DNA of 13,736 nucleotides from Patescibacteria group bacterium (GTDB lineage Bacteria > Patescibacteriota > Minisyncoccia > Phycocordibacterales > PALSA-1337), in NCBI GenBank assembly GCA_028871265.1, contig JAGWNR010000005.1:1-13736 (forward strand). Direction: 5' to 3'. The translations under genes were made by a program, and so were the position numbers. Below the pieces are notes generated by a model. That model had not been told where the DNA came from. It saw only the letters and a program-made list of their open reading frames with translations, and made no database searches. Shown here one piece after another: positions 1 to 6,115 of the stretch (positions are counted from its first letter, which is position 1; each line of letters opens with the position of its first letter).

Positions 1-320
1 TCAAGGATATTGATTCTAAATACAAGGAGGTCAGCAAATATCCTAGTACTATTCGCGATATTTCTTTCATCGTTGATTCAAGCGTTTCTCTAAACAGTTA
101 TTTCGAGATTGTGCGTGAATATGCCGGCAATTTGATCGAAGAAGTCAAACAGTTGGATAAATATGAAAATGAGAAAAAATTTGGTAAAGGCAAGGTCAGC
201 TATACTTTCCGCATCGTTTATTGTTCGCCGGAACGTACACTCACCAATGATGAAGTCAATGCCATCCAAGATAAAATTCGCGCTCGTACGGCCTCTGAAT
301 TACACGCTGAATTAAGATAA
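1..320 (+). CDS. pheT: Phenylalanyl-tRNA synthetase beta subunit, C-terminal fragment
   Basis: This is the 3' end of a gene that starts before the window. The open frame begins at base 3 and runs to the TAA at 318-320. The visible ~105 residues are a complete FDX-ACB (ferredoxin-fold anticodon-binding) domain: KYPSTIRDISFIVD, then NLIEEVKQLDKY, then SYTFRIVYCSPERTLTNDEVN, ending AELR. This is the characteristic end of bacterial PheT, which binds the anticodon stem of tRNA-Phe in the alpha2-beta2 enzyme that charges tRNA with phenylalanine. A single-chain mitochondrial-type PheRS ends with the same domain, so the beta-subunit call rests on bacterial context. An internal GTG at 111 lies in the middle of the domain and is not a real start. 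The gene converges on rny with a 16-bp gap, and no terminator is visible between them. Confidence 0.88.
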   Translation, partial: KDIDSKYKEVSKYPSTIRDISFIVDSSVSLNSYFEIVREYAGNLIEEVKQLDKYENEKKFGKGKVSYTFRIVYCSPERTLTNDEVNAIQDKIRARTASELHAELR

Positions 321-336
321 TTTTGAGATTTAATTT

Positions 337-1869
337 TTACCTTGCAAAATCGATGGCGCGAGTTTCGCGAATGACGGTGACTTTTATTTCACCCGGATAT
401 TTCAGTTCTTTTTCAACACGCATAGCGATTTCGCGGGCGGTATTTTTTGCTTCCAAATCGGTCATTTCTTCCGGTTTAACAAAAATACGTATTTCGCGGC
501 CGGCTGAAAGGGCATAAGCTTTCTCAACACCTTTGAATGAATTGGCAATCGCCTCTAACTCCTCGAGACGCTTTAGATAATTTTCCACGCTGTCCTTGCG
601 TGCGCCGGGTCTAGCACCGGAAATGGCGTCAGCAGTCTGAACTATGCGCGATTCGACTGTTTCATAAGGGTATTCCTCATGATGTGCTTGCATGGCTTTT
701 ACAATGTCTTCGCTTACACCAAATTTTTGCAAAATTCGACGACCGATCTCTACGTGTGTGCCGGCGACTTCATGGTCTAAGGCTTTACCGATATCGTGCA
801 ATAGTGCGCCAGCTTTGGCCACGGCGACATTGGCGCCGATCTCTTCGGCAATCATACCGGCTATGTGGGTCATTTCTATTGAATGTTGGAGAACACTCTG
901 GCCGTAGCTGGTACGGAAATGGAGACGGCCCAAAATAAGTAAAATGCGAGGATCTAAACCAACGACACCGCATTCATACGCCGCTTCTTCACCCTTTTGT
1001 TTAATTGTTTTATTTATATCGGCCTGGGCTTCTTCTACCACTTTTTCAATTTTTGCCGGCTGAATACGGCCATCCTTGATCAGATTTTCCAGGGCCAGTT
1101 TGGCGATATATCGGCGTACCGGATCAAAAGAAGAAATGGTGATCATGCCCGGCGTATCATCGACTAAAACCTCGACGCCGGTGGCGCGTTCGAAGGCTTT
1201 GATGTTGCGACCCTCCTTGCCAATGATTTTGCCTTTTATTTCATCATTTTGAATGGCTACAGCGGTTGACATAATGTCGCCGACGACAGAATTGGCCATG
1301 CGCTGGATGGAAATGGCCAAAATGTCCTGGGCTTTTTTCTCCAATACTTCTTCGCCGCTCTGCTCCAATTTTTTGATACGCGAGAGCAGATCCGATTCGG
1401 CATTTTTTTCAATTGTCTTTAAAAGCTCGGCTTTGGCCTCGGTAGGAGAAAGTCCGGATATGCGTTCCAGTGCTTTTTTCTTGTCCTCTTCCAATTTGTC
1501 GGCGCGTTCTTTGATTTGACGGATTTCAACGGCGCGATCCTTTATGATTTCGGCTTCTTTGTCGATGTCGGCTTGACGTCTATCCAGTAAATCCTCTTTT
1601 TTTACTAGTCGGTTTTGGGATTCCTGAATTTTATCTTCTTTTTCGCGGATTTCCTTGCGTGTCTCTTCTAGGACTTCAACGGCTTTGGTTTCGGCGTCGG
1701 TCGTGATTTTTTTTGCTTCTTCCTTGGCAGTTAGTAGCATTTCCTTGATCTCGATTTCCATCGAGCCTTTTTTGCCGAGGGAAATGATCAGGCGCAAATA
1801 ATATCCGACGCCAAGTCCGATGAGTCCTGCCACAACGGCAAAAATTAGGACGGTTAATTTGGTTACCAT
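337..1869 (-). CDS. rny: Ribonuclease Y (membrane-anchored endoribonuclease)
   Basis: The product is a 510-aa endoribonuclease that starts mRNA decay at the inner face of the membrane. Domains in order: an N-terminal TM helix (residues ~6-27), a long charged coiled coil (~35-190, rich in K/E heptads), a KH RNA-binding domain with GKIIGKEG at 213-220, and an HD phosphohydrolase domain. Visible metal ligands of the HD domain are H358-D359 in LLHDIGKALDHE, the histidines in AHHEEYP (396-397) and D414 in TADAISGARPGAR. Length and domain order match the usual family size of about 510-520 residues, so the enzyme looks intact. The ATG at 1867-1869 puts the TM helix right at the N terminus, as expected, but there is no Shine-Dalgarno site. 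A good promoter lies about 150 bp upstream, giving a long leader. It is probably monocistronic. Confidence 0.97.
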   Translation of the reverse strand: MVTKLTVLIFAVVAGLIGLGVGYYLRLIISLGKKGSMEIEIKEMLLTAKEEAKKITTDAETKAVEVLEETRKEIREKEDKIQESQNRLVKKEDLLDRRQADIDKEAEIIKDRAVEIRQIKERADKLEEDKKKALERISGLSPTEAKAELLKTIEKNAESDLLSRIKKLEQSGEEVLEKKAQDILAISIQRMANSVVGDIMSTAVAIQNDEIKGKIIGKEGRNIKAFERATGVEVLVDDTPGMITISSFDPVRRYIAKLALENLIKDGRIQPAKIEKVVEEAQADINKTIKQKGEEAAYECGVVGLDPRILLILGRLHFRTSYGQSVLQHSIEMTHIAGMIAEEIGANVAVAKAGALLHDIGKALDHEVAGTHVEIGRRILQKFGVSEDIVKAMQAHHEEYPYETVESRIVQTADAISGARPGARKDSVENYLKRLEELEAIANSFKGVEKAYALSAGREIRIFVKPEEMTDLEAKNTAREIAMRVEKELKYPGEIKVTVIRETRAIDFAR

Positions 1870-2020
1870 ATTCGGTTGTGAAAGGCCTTAGAGGCTTCGA
1901 TGAAGCAATTTGTGTAAAAGTCGGTACGGTTTTCGTGTCAATCGGTTGGGTTTTAGGGGAAAGTGATTCATGGGAGCCAAATAAAGCGGTTTCAAAAATT
2001 TAAATTCGAGTAATGTCTGT

Positions 2021-2049
2021 ATCATACAATATGTTAGGAGATTTGCAAA
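2021..2049 (-). promoter_or_regulatory. Sigma70-type promoter for rny
   Basis: On the minus strand TTTGCA (2044-2049) and TATGAT (2021-2026) are separated by exactly 17 bp. Transcription would start near 2014, giving a leader of about 145 nt before the rny ATG. The box lies just downstream of the terminator of the 62-aa gene, so rny appears to be uncoupled from it. Nothing else is recognisable in the leader (1870-2014). A 70-codon frame there has no support. Confidence 0.5.
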
Positions 2050-2055
2050 GCAAGT

Positions 2056-2093
2056 AAAAAGCGCTACTCGATTTTTGATCGCAGTAGCGCTTT
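2056..2093 (-). terminator. Intrinsic terminator of the 62-aa gene
   Basis: An 11-bp perfect stem, AAAGCGCTACT (2058-2068) with AGTAGCGCTTT (2083-2093), has a 14-nt loop. Read on the minus strand it is followed by a run of five T. It starts about 24 bp after the TGA of the 62-aa gene and just before the rny promoter. Confidence 0.8.
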
Positions 2094-2116
2094 GGTTCAA
2101 CAGTGGTTACGGTTGT

Positions 2117-2305
2117 TCAAGAGTAAGCAGTGGCCGCCACAAGCTTGAGGAAACCCTTAACAGCTTTCACTTGGTTAGGCTTCAATTCTTTGGTTCCTTT
2201 CGGATCTACCAGACGTTGAACGTCGCGAACAGCAGCTGCGGCGCCAAAATCCTGTGATTTGCACAGTTTTTCCATAGCCTCATAACAAACTGATTTAACA
2301 GTCAT
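2117..2305 (-). CDS. Small orphan protein, 62 aa, function unknown
   Basis: I do not recognise this protein. It looks real despite its size: the ATG at 2303-2305 has a strong SD (AAAGGA, 2311-2316, 5-nt spacing), a promoter-like element with a palindrome lies upstream, and a good intrinsic terminator lies downstream, so it is a complete one-gene transcription unit. The 62 residues are basic and probably alpha-helical, with two cysteines near the N terminus (C7 and C15), an Ala-rich stretch (FGAAAAVRDVQRLVD) and a KPNQVKAVKGFLKLV segment. There is no signal peptide, TM helix or metal-binding motif, so it should be cytosolic. It could be a small nucleic-acid- or ribosome-binding protein, but that is only a guess from charge and size. 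Its promoter resembles that of the 118-aa gene at 12285. Confidence 0.75.
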   Translation of the reverse strand: MTVKSVCYEAMEKLCKSQDFGAAAAVRDVQRLVDPKGTKELKPNQVKAVKGFLKLVAATAYS

Positions 2306-2310
2306 ATATG

Positions 2311-2316
2311 TCCTTT
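2311..2316 (-). promoter_or_regulatory. Strong Shine-Dalgarno site of the 62-aa gene
   Basis: AAAGGA on the minus strand lies 5 nt before the ATG. It is noteworthy because most genes in the window have no SD at all. It fixes the start of the small gene. Confidence 0.75.
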
Positions 2317-2344
2317 CGTTTTTTTTTGTTAGTTTTTGGACTTT

Positions 2345-2385
2345 AAACCTTAATAAGGTTTATCATACTATATAAATTATGTCAA
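2345..2385 (-). promoter_or_regulatory. Promoter with overlapping palindromic operator, 62-aa gene
   Basis: Reading the minus strand: TTGACA (2380-2385), 17 bp, then an extended -10 of the form TGA-TAAACC (2357-2362). An alternative -10, TATGAT (2362-2367), would leave only 12 bp. A 17-bp inverted repeat, AAACCTTAATAAGGTTT (2345-2361, only the centre base unpaired), overlaps the -10 and the expected start site, the usual place for a repressor operator. The same layout recurs at 12228-12265. Confidence 0.5.
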
Positions 2386-2405
2386 ATTTTGAAATCGTTA
2401 GCAAC

Positions 2406-2421
2406 ATAACCAATCGGTTAT
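2406..2421. repeat. Short palindrome upstream of the 62-aa gene promoter
   Basis: ATAACC-AATC-GGTTAT is a perfect 6-bp inverted repeat with a 4-bp centre, about 20 bp upstream of the -35 box. It shares the AACC...GGTT half-sites of the palindrome at 2345-2361, so it could be a second binding site for the same regulator. The rest of 2386-2484 shows no gene. Confidence 0.35.
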
Positions 2422-2484
2422 ATTCATAAATCAGCCAAAAAGCAGACACAGTAGGTGCCGCCGCCTCTGTTTTATGTTGCATGT

Positions 2485-2513
2485 AAAAAATCACAAGATT
2501 CTTGTGATTTTTT
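2485..2513 (-). terminator. Bidirectional intrinsic terminator downstream of clpP
   Basis: A 13-bp perfect stem (2485-2497 with 2501-2513) has a 3-nt loop; the outer part is A6/T6, so a U-run follows the GC-containing core on either strand. It lies about 88 bp past the clpP stop, which makes it the probable end of the clpP transcript. It also shields the 62-aa gene promoter. No gene is visible in 2514-2600. Confidence 0.75.
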
Positions 2514-2600
2514 GTCAGTGTCAAAAAAGAAAAACCCTCGTCAGGCCTTCCAATTTTTGGCCATCTTTTTCGATTTTTCGCCGGTTTTCTAATTTGAAGC

Positions 2601-3176
2601 TTACAAAATCTTGTCTACAATGCCGTATTTTTTAGCCTCGCTGGCGTCCATGAAGAAATCGCGGTCGACATCGACTTCAATTTTTGACAATGGTTGACCG
2701 GTGTTGGTGGCTAATATTTTGTTCAAATTTTCGCGAGTCTTTAAAATATGTTTGGCGGTTATGGCAATATCCGAAGCCTGGCCTTCGGTACCACCGTGCG
2801 GCTGATGAATCATGACCTCGGCGTTCGGGGTGATCAAGCGTTTGCCTTTTTTGCCGGCGGAGAGGATGACAGCGGCCATGGATGCGGCCATGCCGACACA
2901 GACGGTCGAAACTTCGTTTTTTATATTATGCATGGTGTCGATTATTGCAAAACCGGAAACGACAGAGCCACCGGGTGAATTGATATATAGCGATATGTCT
3001 TTTTTGGGGTCTTGTGATTGCAGAAATAGCAGTTGAGCGATAACGGTGTTGGCGACGGCGTCGTCGATCGGGCCGGAGAGGAAAATGATGTTTTCTTTGA
3101 GTAGGCGTGAATAAATATCATAGGCGCGCTCGCCGTAATTGGTTTTTTCGATGACAGTTGGAATTAATATAGACAT
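2601..3176 (-). CDS. clpP: ATP-dependent Clp protease proteolytic subunit
   Basis: The product is a 191-aa serine protease that forms the double-heptamer chamber in which substrates unfolded by ClpX, ClpA or ClpC are degraded. The catalytic triad is visible: S99 in GMAASM, H124 in MIHQPHGG and D173 in DRDFF. The SPGGSV oxyanion/handle region (67-72) and IPTVIE at the N terminus are also typical. I chose the ATG at 3174-3176 ([10 protein letters not shown]) because ClpP N termini align there; a TTG at 3201-3203 would add nine residues with no family precedent. There is no SD. No clpX lies beside it. The rsmE gene is divergent, and tig, a classic clpP neighbour, lies about 0.85 kb further on beyond rsmE. 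The enzyme appears intact. Confidence 0.97.
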   Translation of the reverse strand: MSILIPTVIEKTNYGERAYDIYSRLLKENIIFLSGPIDDAVANTVIAQLLFLQSQDPKKDISLYINSPGGSVVSGFAIIDTMHNIKNEVSTVCVGMAASMAAVILSAGKKGKRLITPNAEVMIHQPHGGTEGQASDIAITAKHILKTRENLNKILATNTGQPLSKIEVDVDRDFFMDASEAKKYGIVDKIL

Positions 3177-3204
3177 GGGTTTAAGTTTAAAGTACCGAGT
3201 CAAA

Positions 3205-3217
3205 AGTCTATAAAGTC
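3205..3217. repeat. 13-bp repeat shared with the nusA upstream region
   Basis: AGTCTATAAAGTC occurs here, about 30 bp before the clpP ATG, and again identically at 7277-7289, just before the nusA ATG. A 12/13 inverted copy lies at 7341-7353. Both sites are in the 5' regions of minus-strand housekeeping genes. Confidence 0.5.
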
Positions 3218-3270
3218 AATACTGGTTTGCACTTTTGACCGGTTTTTATTTATCAATTGCGATTAATACC

Positions 3271-3279
3271 TGATATAAT
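3271..3279 (+). promoter_or_regulatory. Extended -10 promoter for rsmE
   Basis: TGA-TATAAT is a perfect extended -10, about 28 bp before the chosen ATG. The expected start near 3286 leaves a leader of about 22 nt. The -35 hexamer (TATCAA, 17-bp spacing) is weak, which is tolerated with an extended -10. Confidence 0.55.
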
Positions 3280-3307
3280 ACCTTTTATACACGATTTCGC
3301 AACCAAC

Positions 3308-4018
3308 ATGAGATTACATCGATTTTTTACGAACGAACAAATTCCGGAGCAGGGGATTTTTGAGCTTGCCGACCCAGGGGTGGTGCATCAAATGAAATCG
3401 GTTTTTCGCCTGCGCTCGGGTGATGAAGTTATTTTATTTAACGGTGATGGCACTGATTGCCTTTGCCGCATCGTAGATTTTCACAAAAATATTGTTAAAT
3501 TTGAAGTATTACGCCGCGAGTCCAGCCGTTACATGCCGAATCGACCGCTGTGGCTCTGCGCGTCGGTGGTGAAGAAGGATACTTTTGAATGGATTGCCGA
3601 AAAAGCGACGGAGCTGGGTGTGACGGATATTTTGCCTATCATTGCTGAGCGCAGTGAGAAGAAGTCATTGAACATCGAGCGGCTAGAAAAAATTGTCACC
3701 GAGGCCAGCGAGCAGAGCGGTCGCGGCACAGTTCCCAAACTTTACGACGTTGTCGAGCTTTATAAAGCGATTGATTTCTTGGAGAGTGAACATTCGGACT
3801 TGAAAATACTGGCTTTTCATACGAAGTCGGACATAATGCCCGATGTCGGACTTCACCCCCTAAGTCCGACATCGGTATTAATCGGTCCGGAAGGCGGTTG
3901 GTCGGAAAAAGAGATCGCGCTTTTTAAAGAAAAGGGAATTCCGGTCGTCTGTCTCGGTCCGCAAGTTTTACGCGCCGAAACTGCCGTTGTGGCGATATTG
4001 AGCAAGATGGTGTTTTAA
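3308..4018 (+). CDS. rsmE: 16S rRNA (uracil-1498-N3)-methyltransferase
   Basis: The product is a 236-aa SPOUT-class enzyme that uses S-adenosylmethionine to methylate N3 of U1498 in helix 44 of 16S rRNA. Visible are the N-terminal PUA-like part starting MRLHRFF, the WIAEKATELGV segment (95-105), ERSE (114-117), EASEQSGR (132-139), and the SAM-binding trefoil knot with LIGPEGGWSEKE (191-202) and LGPQVLRAETAV (216-227). I chose the ATG at 3308 because the family starts MR(L/M)HRFF; an upstream TTG at 3257 would place the promoter inside the gene. There is no SD. Residues ~173-189, just before the SAM motif, are encoded by a perfect 14-bp inverted repeat, so this linker may be a repeat insertion. 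The gene ends 3 bp from the end of tig on the other strand. Confidence 0.95.
   Translation: MRLHRFFTNEQIPEQGIFELADPGVVHQMKSVFRLRSGDEVILFNGDGTDCLCRIVDFHKNIVKFEVLRRESSRYMPNRPLWLCASVVKKDTFEWIAEKATELGVTDILPIIAERSEKKSLNIERLEKIVTEASEQSGRGTVPKLYDVVELYKAIDFLESEHSDLKILAFHTKSDIMPDVGLHPLSPTSVLIGPEGGWSEKEIALFKEKGIPVVCLGPQVLRAETAVVAILSKMVF
3840..3875. repeat. In-frame inverted repeat inside rsmE
   Basis: A perfect 14-bp inverted repeat (arms 3840-3853 and 3862-3875) has an 8-nt loop, CACCCCCT. The core is ATGTCGGACTT / AAGTCCGACAT. A further partial copy, AAGTCGGACAT, lies just upstream at 3834-3844. It has no T-run, so it is not a terminator. It is translated in frame as part of a low-conservation linker. 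Confidence 0.75.
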
Positions 4019-4021
4019 GTA

Positions 4022-5080
4022 TCAAGCTTTCTCCAAAAATTGAAACACTTTCTCATTGGTCAAAACTGTTTCAGCATAGATTTCGGCGCGCTCGCGATCG
4101 GCATCGGCATAGTGTTCGATGATGTGATCGGCTTCGGTGGCGATCTCTTCACGTGACGGATTTAGTTTTTCATTTTCGGCAATCGCGTTCAAAATGAGCT
4201 GCAATTTGGCTTTCTTTTCGGCGGCTGGTTTCCAATCGACACGCAAATCCTCGATTGATTTTTTGGCATGGTTCAGATAGTCGTCCAATTTAATACCCAT
4301 TCGCTCTATGTCCGCCTTGAACTGCGCTTCGGTGCGATTGACTTCGCTCTGGATCATTACATCCGGTAATTCAAGTAAGGTTTTTTCCAGCAAGGCGTCG
4401 GCAATGGCAATACGGCGTTTTTCGCGCGCTTGGTTTTTCTTGTCTTCGGCAATCATTATCGAGAGTTTGGACTTGAAATCAGTAATATCGGCAAAATCGC
4501 CCAATGTTTTTACAAAATCGTCCGTTAGTTCCGGCAAGGCATCCATGATAGCTTTTTCGTGCTCTTCGGCGGTCATCTTGTCATGATCATGGCCTTCATG
4601 CGAAGCGTGAGATTTGCGGATGCGCAGGATGGCCTCGTCGATCTCGGCATCGGTGACTTTTTCATCTGTTGGAGCTTTTTCGACTGATTCAGCTATTGAT
4701 TTATAGTCAGGCAAAGTCACTACTGGCACGATTGCCGTAATAATCGAGAATTCCAACGGATTGCCTGCGGCCAGTTTGGTGATGCGTATTTCCGGCCGGC
4801 CAATAGCGTCAATTTTTTCATTAACGATAATATCCGGGTATGTCTTTCCCAGAGCGATTTCCGCCATTTCCTCTAGAATGGTTTTTTCGCCAACTTTTTG
4901 GACCAAGACATTCTCCGGTATTTTACCCTTGCGGAAACCGTCAATGGTGACGCTTTCGCCGATGTTTTTCAAGGCTTCTGTACGACAGGCGTCAAACTGT
5001 TCGGCCGGCAAGGAAGCGCTGATTTCGACGCGGCTTTTATCCAAATTTTTTACTGAAAAGTTTTCGTATATTTTTTTCAT
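4022..5080 (-). CDS. tig: Trigger factor, PPIase-less form
   Basis: The product is a 352-aa ribosome-associated chaperone that binds nascent chains at the exit tunnel. The N-terminal ribosome-binding domain (~1-115) carries the ribosomal-protein contact motif GFRKGKIP (49-56 region). The C-terminal helical 'arms and body' domain starts again at about residue 181 (ALPELTDDFVKTLGDF) and runs to the end. The FKBP-type PPIase domain that E. coli trigger factor (432 aa) carries between these parts is absent; a 20-30-residue His-rich acidic linker (H158, H161, H164, H166, H174) joins the two halves. No frameshift is needed, so this looks like a natural variant. The ATG at 5078-5080 has no SD, and a promoter puts the transcript start only a few bases before it. 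It may also be read from the nusA cluster upstream (48-bp gap). Confidence 0.94.
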   Translation of the reverse strand: MKKIYENFSVKNLDKSRVEISASLPAEQFDACRTEALKNIGESVTIDGFRKGKIPENVLVQKVGEKTILEEMAEIALGKTYPDIIVNEKIDAIGRPEIRITKLAAGNPLEFSIITAIVPVVTLPDYKSIAESVEKAPTDEKVTDAEIDEAILRIRKSHASHEGHDHDKMTAEEHEKAIMDALPELTDDFVKTLGDFADITDFKSKLSIMIAEDKKNQAREKRRIAIADALLEKTLLELPDVMIQSEVNRTEAQFKADIERMGIKLDDYLNHAKKSIEDLRVDWKPAAEKKAKLQLILNAIAENEKLNPSREEIATEADHIIEHYADADRERAEIYAETVLTNEKVFQFLEKA

Positions 5081-5089
5081 GGTGTGTGC

Positions 5090-5118
5090 AGTTTACCGAT
5101 AAGTGGTGTTGAATGCAA
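5090..5118 (-). promoter_or_regulatory. Possible promoter for tig, nearly leaderless
   Basis: On the minus strand TTGCAT (5113-5118), 17 bp, TAAACT (5090-5095). The predicted start near 5083 is about three bases before the tig ATG, so the mRNA would be almost leaderless. Confidence 0.4.
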
Positions 5119-5128
5119 CTTTTAATTT

Positions 5129-5434
5129 TTAAAATGATAAATTGTTTAGGTTGGTAGATTGATCTCTGAGACTGTTTTGGATAGCATCAAGTTCGGCATT
5201 ACCTGTTGCCGTAGTCGTTGCTGTCGGCGGTATGTATCGATGGATAACAATGGTTGTGGTAGTCGCTATTTTGCTAGACGATTTTTGACCAGCTTGTTCG
5301 CTACCAAAATACCACGCACCGACCACCAGAATTGCCAAAATAGCCAGAATACCGACAAAAGGACCGATATTTGATTCTCGGCCGGAGACCAGATCGAACG
5401 GACTTTTTTTGTTGGTCAAAGGCTCTTCTATCAT
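5129..5434 (-). CDS. Small single-pass membrane protein, unknown function
   Basis: I do not recognise this protein. It has about 101 aa, with a ~25-residue polar N terminus, one hydrophobic helix (GPFVGILAILAILVVGAWYFG, split by no charges), and a Thr/Ser-rich extracytoplasmic tail containing TATTTATG and a short helical C terminus. The likely topology is N-in, C-out. I use the ATG at 5432-5434; a TTG at 5438-5440 sits directly after the TAA of the upstream gene and would add two residues. The six-base gap to that gene shows that the two are co-transcribed and probably translationally coupled. Its partner at 5441-6106 is secreted, so both products meet at the outer face of the membrane, perhaps as one envelope component. 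Confidence 0.75.
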   Translation of the reverse strand: MIEEPLTNKKSPFDLVSGRESNIGPFVGILAILAILVVGAWYFGSEQAGQKSSSKIATTTTIVIHRYIPPTATTTATGNAELDAIQNSLRDQSTNLNNLSF

Positions 5435-5440
5435 AGTCAA

Positions 5441-6106
5441 TTATGGTACGGTTGAATTGCTGCCGGCGGCGCGCAAGGCAGATTCTATGTCCGCATTAGC
5501 AACGTTATAACTATAAACTAGGTTGTTGAGTTCGTTTTGAGCATTACTGGCGTCGACAGTTCCATCGCTCGAAATAGTCGGTTCATCGCTGGAAAATGTA
5601 CTTAACGCTTGGGTCAAAGTCGCTACATCGGTATTAGCCTTGTCCAAAGCATCTTGTGCCACGCTCATATCATTACCGTTTTGTTCAGAAGTAGAAATAA
5701 AAGTCGATAGTCTATCGCTGGTTGAAGCAAGTACATTAATCGCTTTTATCAGTTTATCGGTAATAATCGTTTTTTCTTGATCAAATACAGTTTTAGGTAT
5801 TTCCAGTGATCCGGTCATCGAGGCAAAGCCTGTTCCTGACCACGATGTTGAATTTGTGGAGCCAAATAATTTTCTGGATATCAACATTTGATTTCGCTCC
5901 GCGGCGCCGGTTTCTACATTGTCGCGTCGTGTTTCCAACATATTGGAAACATTACCAATCGGATGCCAGTTAAAGACTGCAGAAAACCAATCGCCAAAAA
6001 TACTGTGTGGTGAAGCGGCATGGGCTGTGGCCGTGGAAAGAGCGGCGGTGAGAATGATCGTTGTCGCAAAAATTTTAGTCAAATATGAACGTGATCTATT
6101 TTTCAT
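5441..6106 (-). CDS. Secreted coiled-coil protein, unknown function
   Basis: I do not recognise this 221-aa protein. It has a clear Sec signal peptide: basic KNRSRSYLTK, a hydrophobic core with IILTAALSTATA, and an AHA-A cleavage site near residue 30. The mature part starts with an aromatic segment (IFGDWFSAVFNWHPIGN), followed by a long Ser/Thr/Asn/Asp-rich helical region (~60-210) that looks like a low-charge coiled coil; no Cys and no catalytic motif are visible. There is no TM helix in the mature part, so it should be exported and perhaps held by its partner, the single-TM protein directly downstream. The ATG at 6104-6106 lies 9 bases after the nusA stop, so it is in the nusA operon. No SD is seen. 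Confidence 0.8.
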   Translation of the reverse strand: MKNRSRSYLTKIFATTIILTAALSTATAHAASPHSIFGDWFSAVFNWHPIGNVSNMLETRRDNVETGAAERNQMLISRKLFGSTNSTSWSGTGFASMTGSLEIPKTVFDQEKTIITDKLIKAINVLASTSDRLSTFISTSEQNGNDMSVAQDALDKANTDVATLTQALSTFSSDEPTISSDGTVDASNAQNELNNLVYSYNVANADIESALRAAGSNSTVP

Positions 6107-6115
6107 GGTAGAGAT

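Noticed and set aside
1888..2100. 70-codon minus-strand frame between rny and the 62-aa gene
   Set aside because: It spans the terminator stem and the rny promoter, has no SD and no recognisable protein features.
2433..2474. Hairpin ACAG-T-AGG ... CCTCTGTTTT as a plus-strand terminator
   Set aside because: The stem needs a bulge, and no plus-strand gene lies upstream; the terminator at 2485-2513 is far better.
3177..3203. TTG start adding nine residues to ClpP
   Set aside because: ClpP N termini align with [10 protein letters not shown] at the ATG 3174-3176; no SD supports the TTG.
3257..3307. TTG start extending RsmE upstream
   Set aside because: The extended -10 (3271-3279) would lie inside the gene, and the family starts MRLHRFF.
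3840..3875. Transcription terminator inside rsmE
   Set aside because: There is no U-run on either side and the site lies well before the stop codon in a continuous frame.
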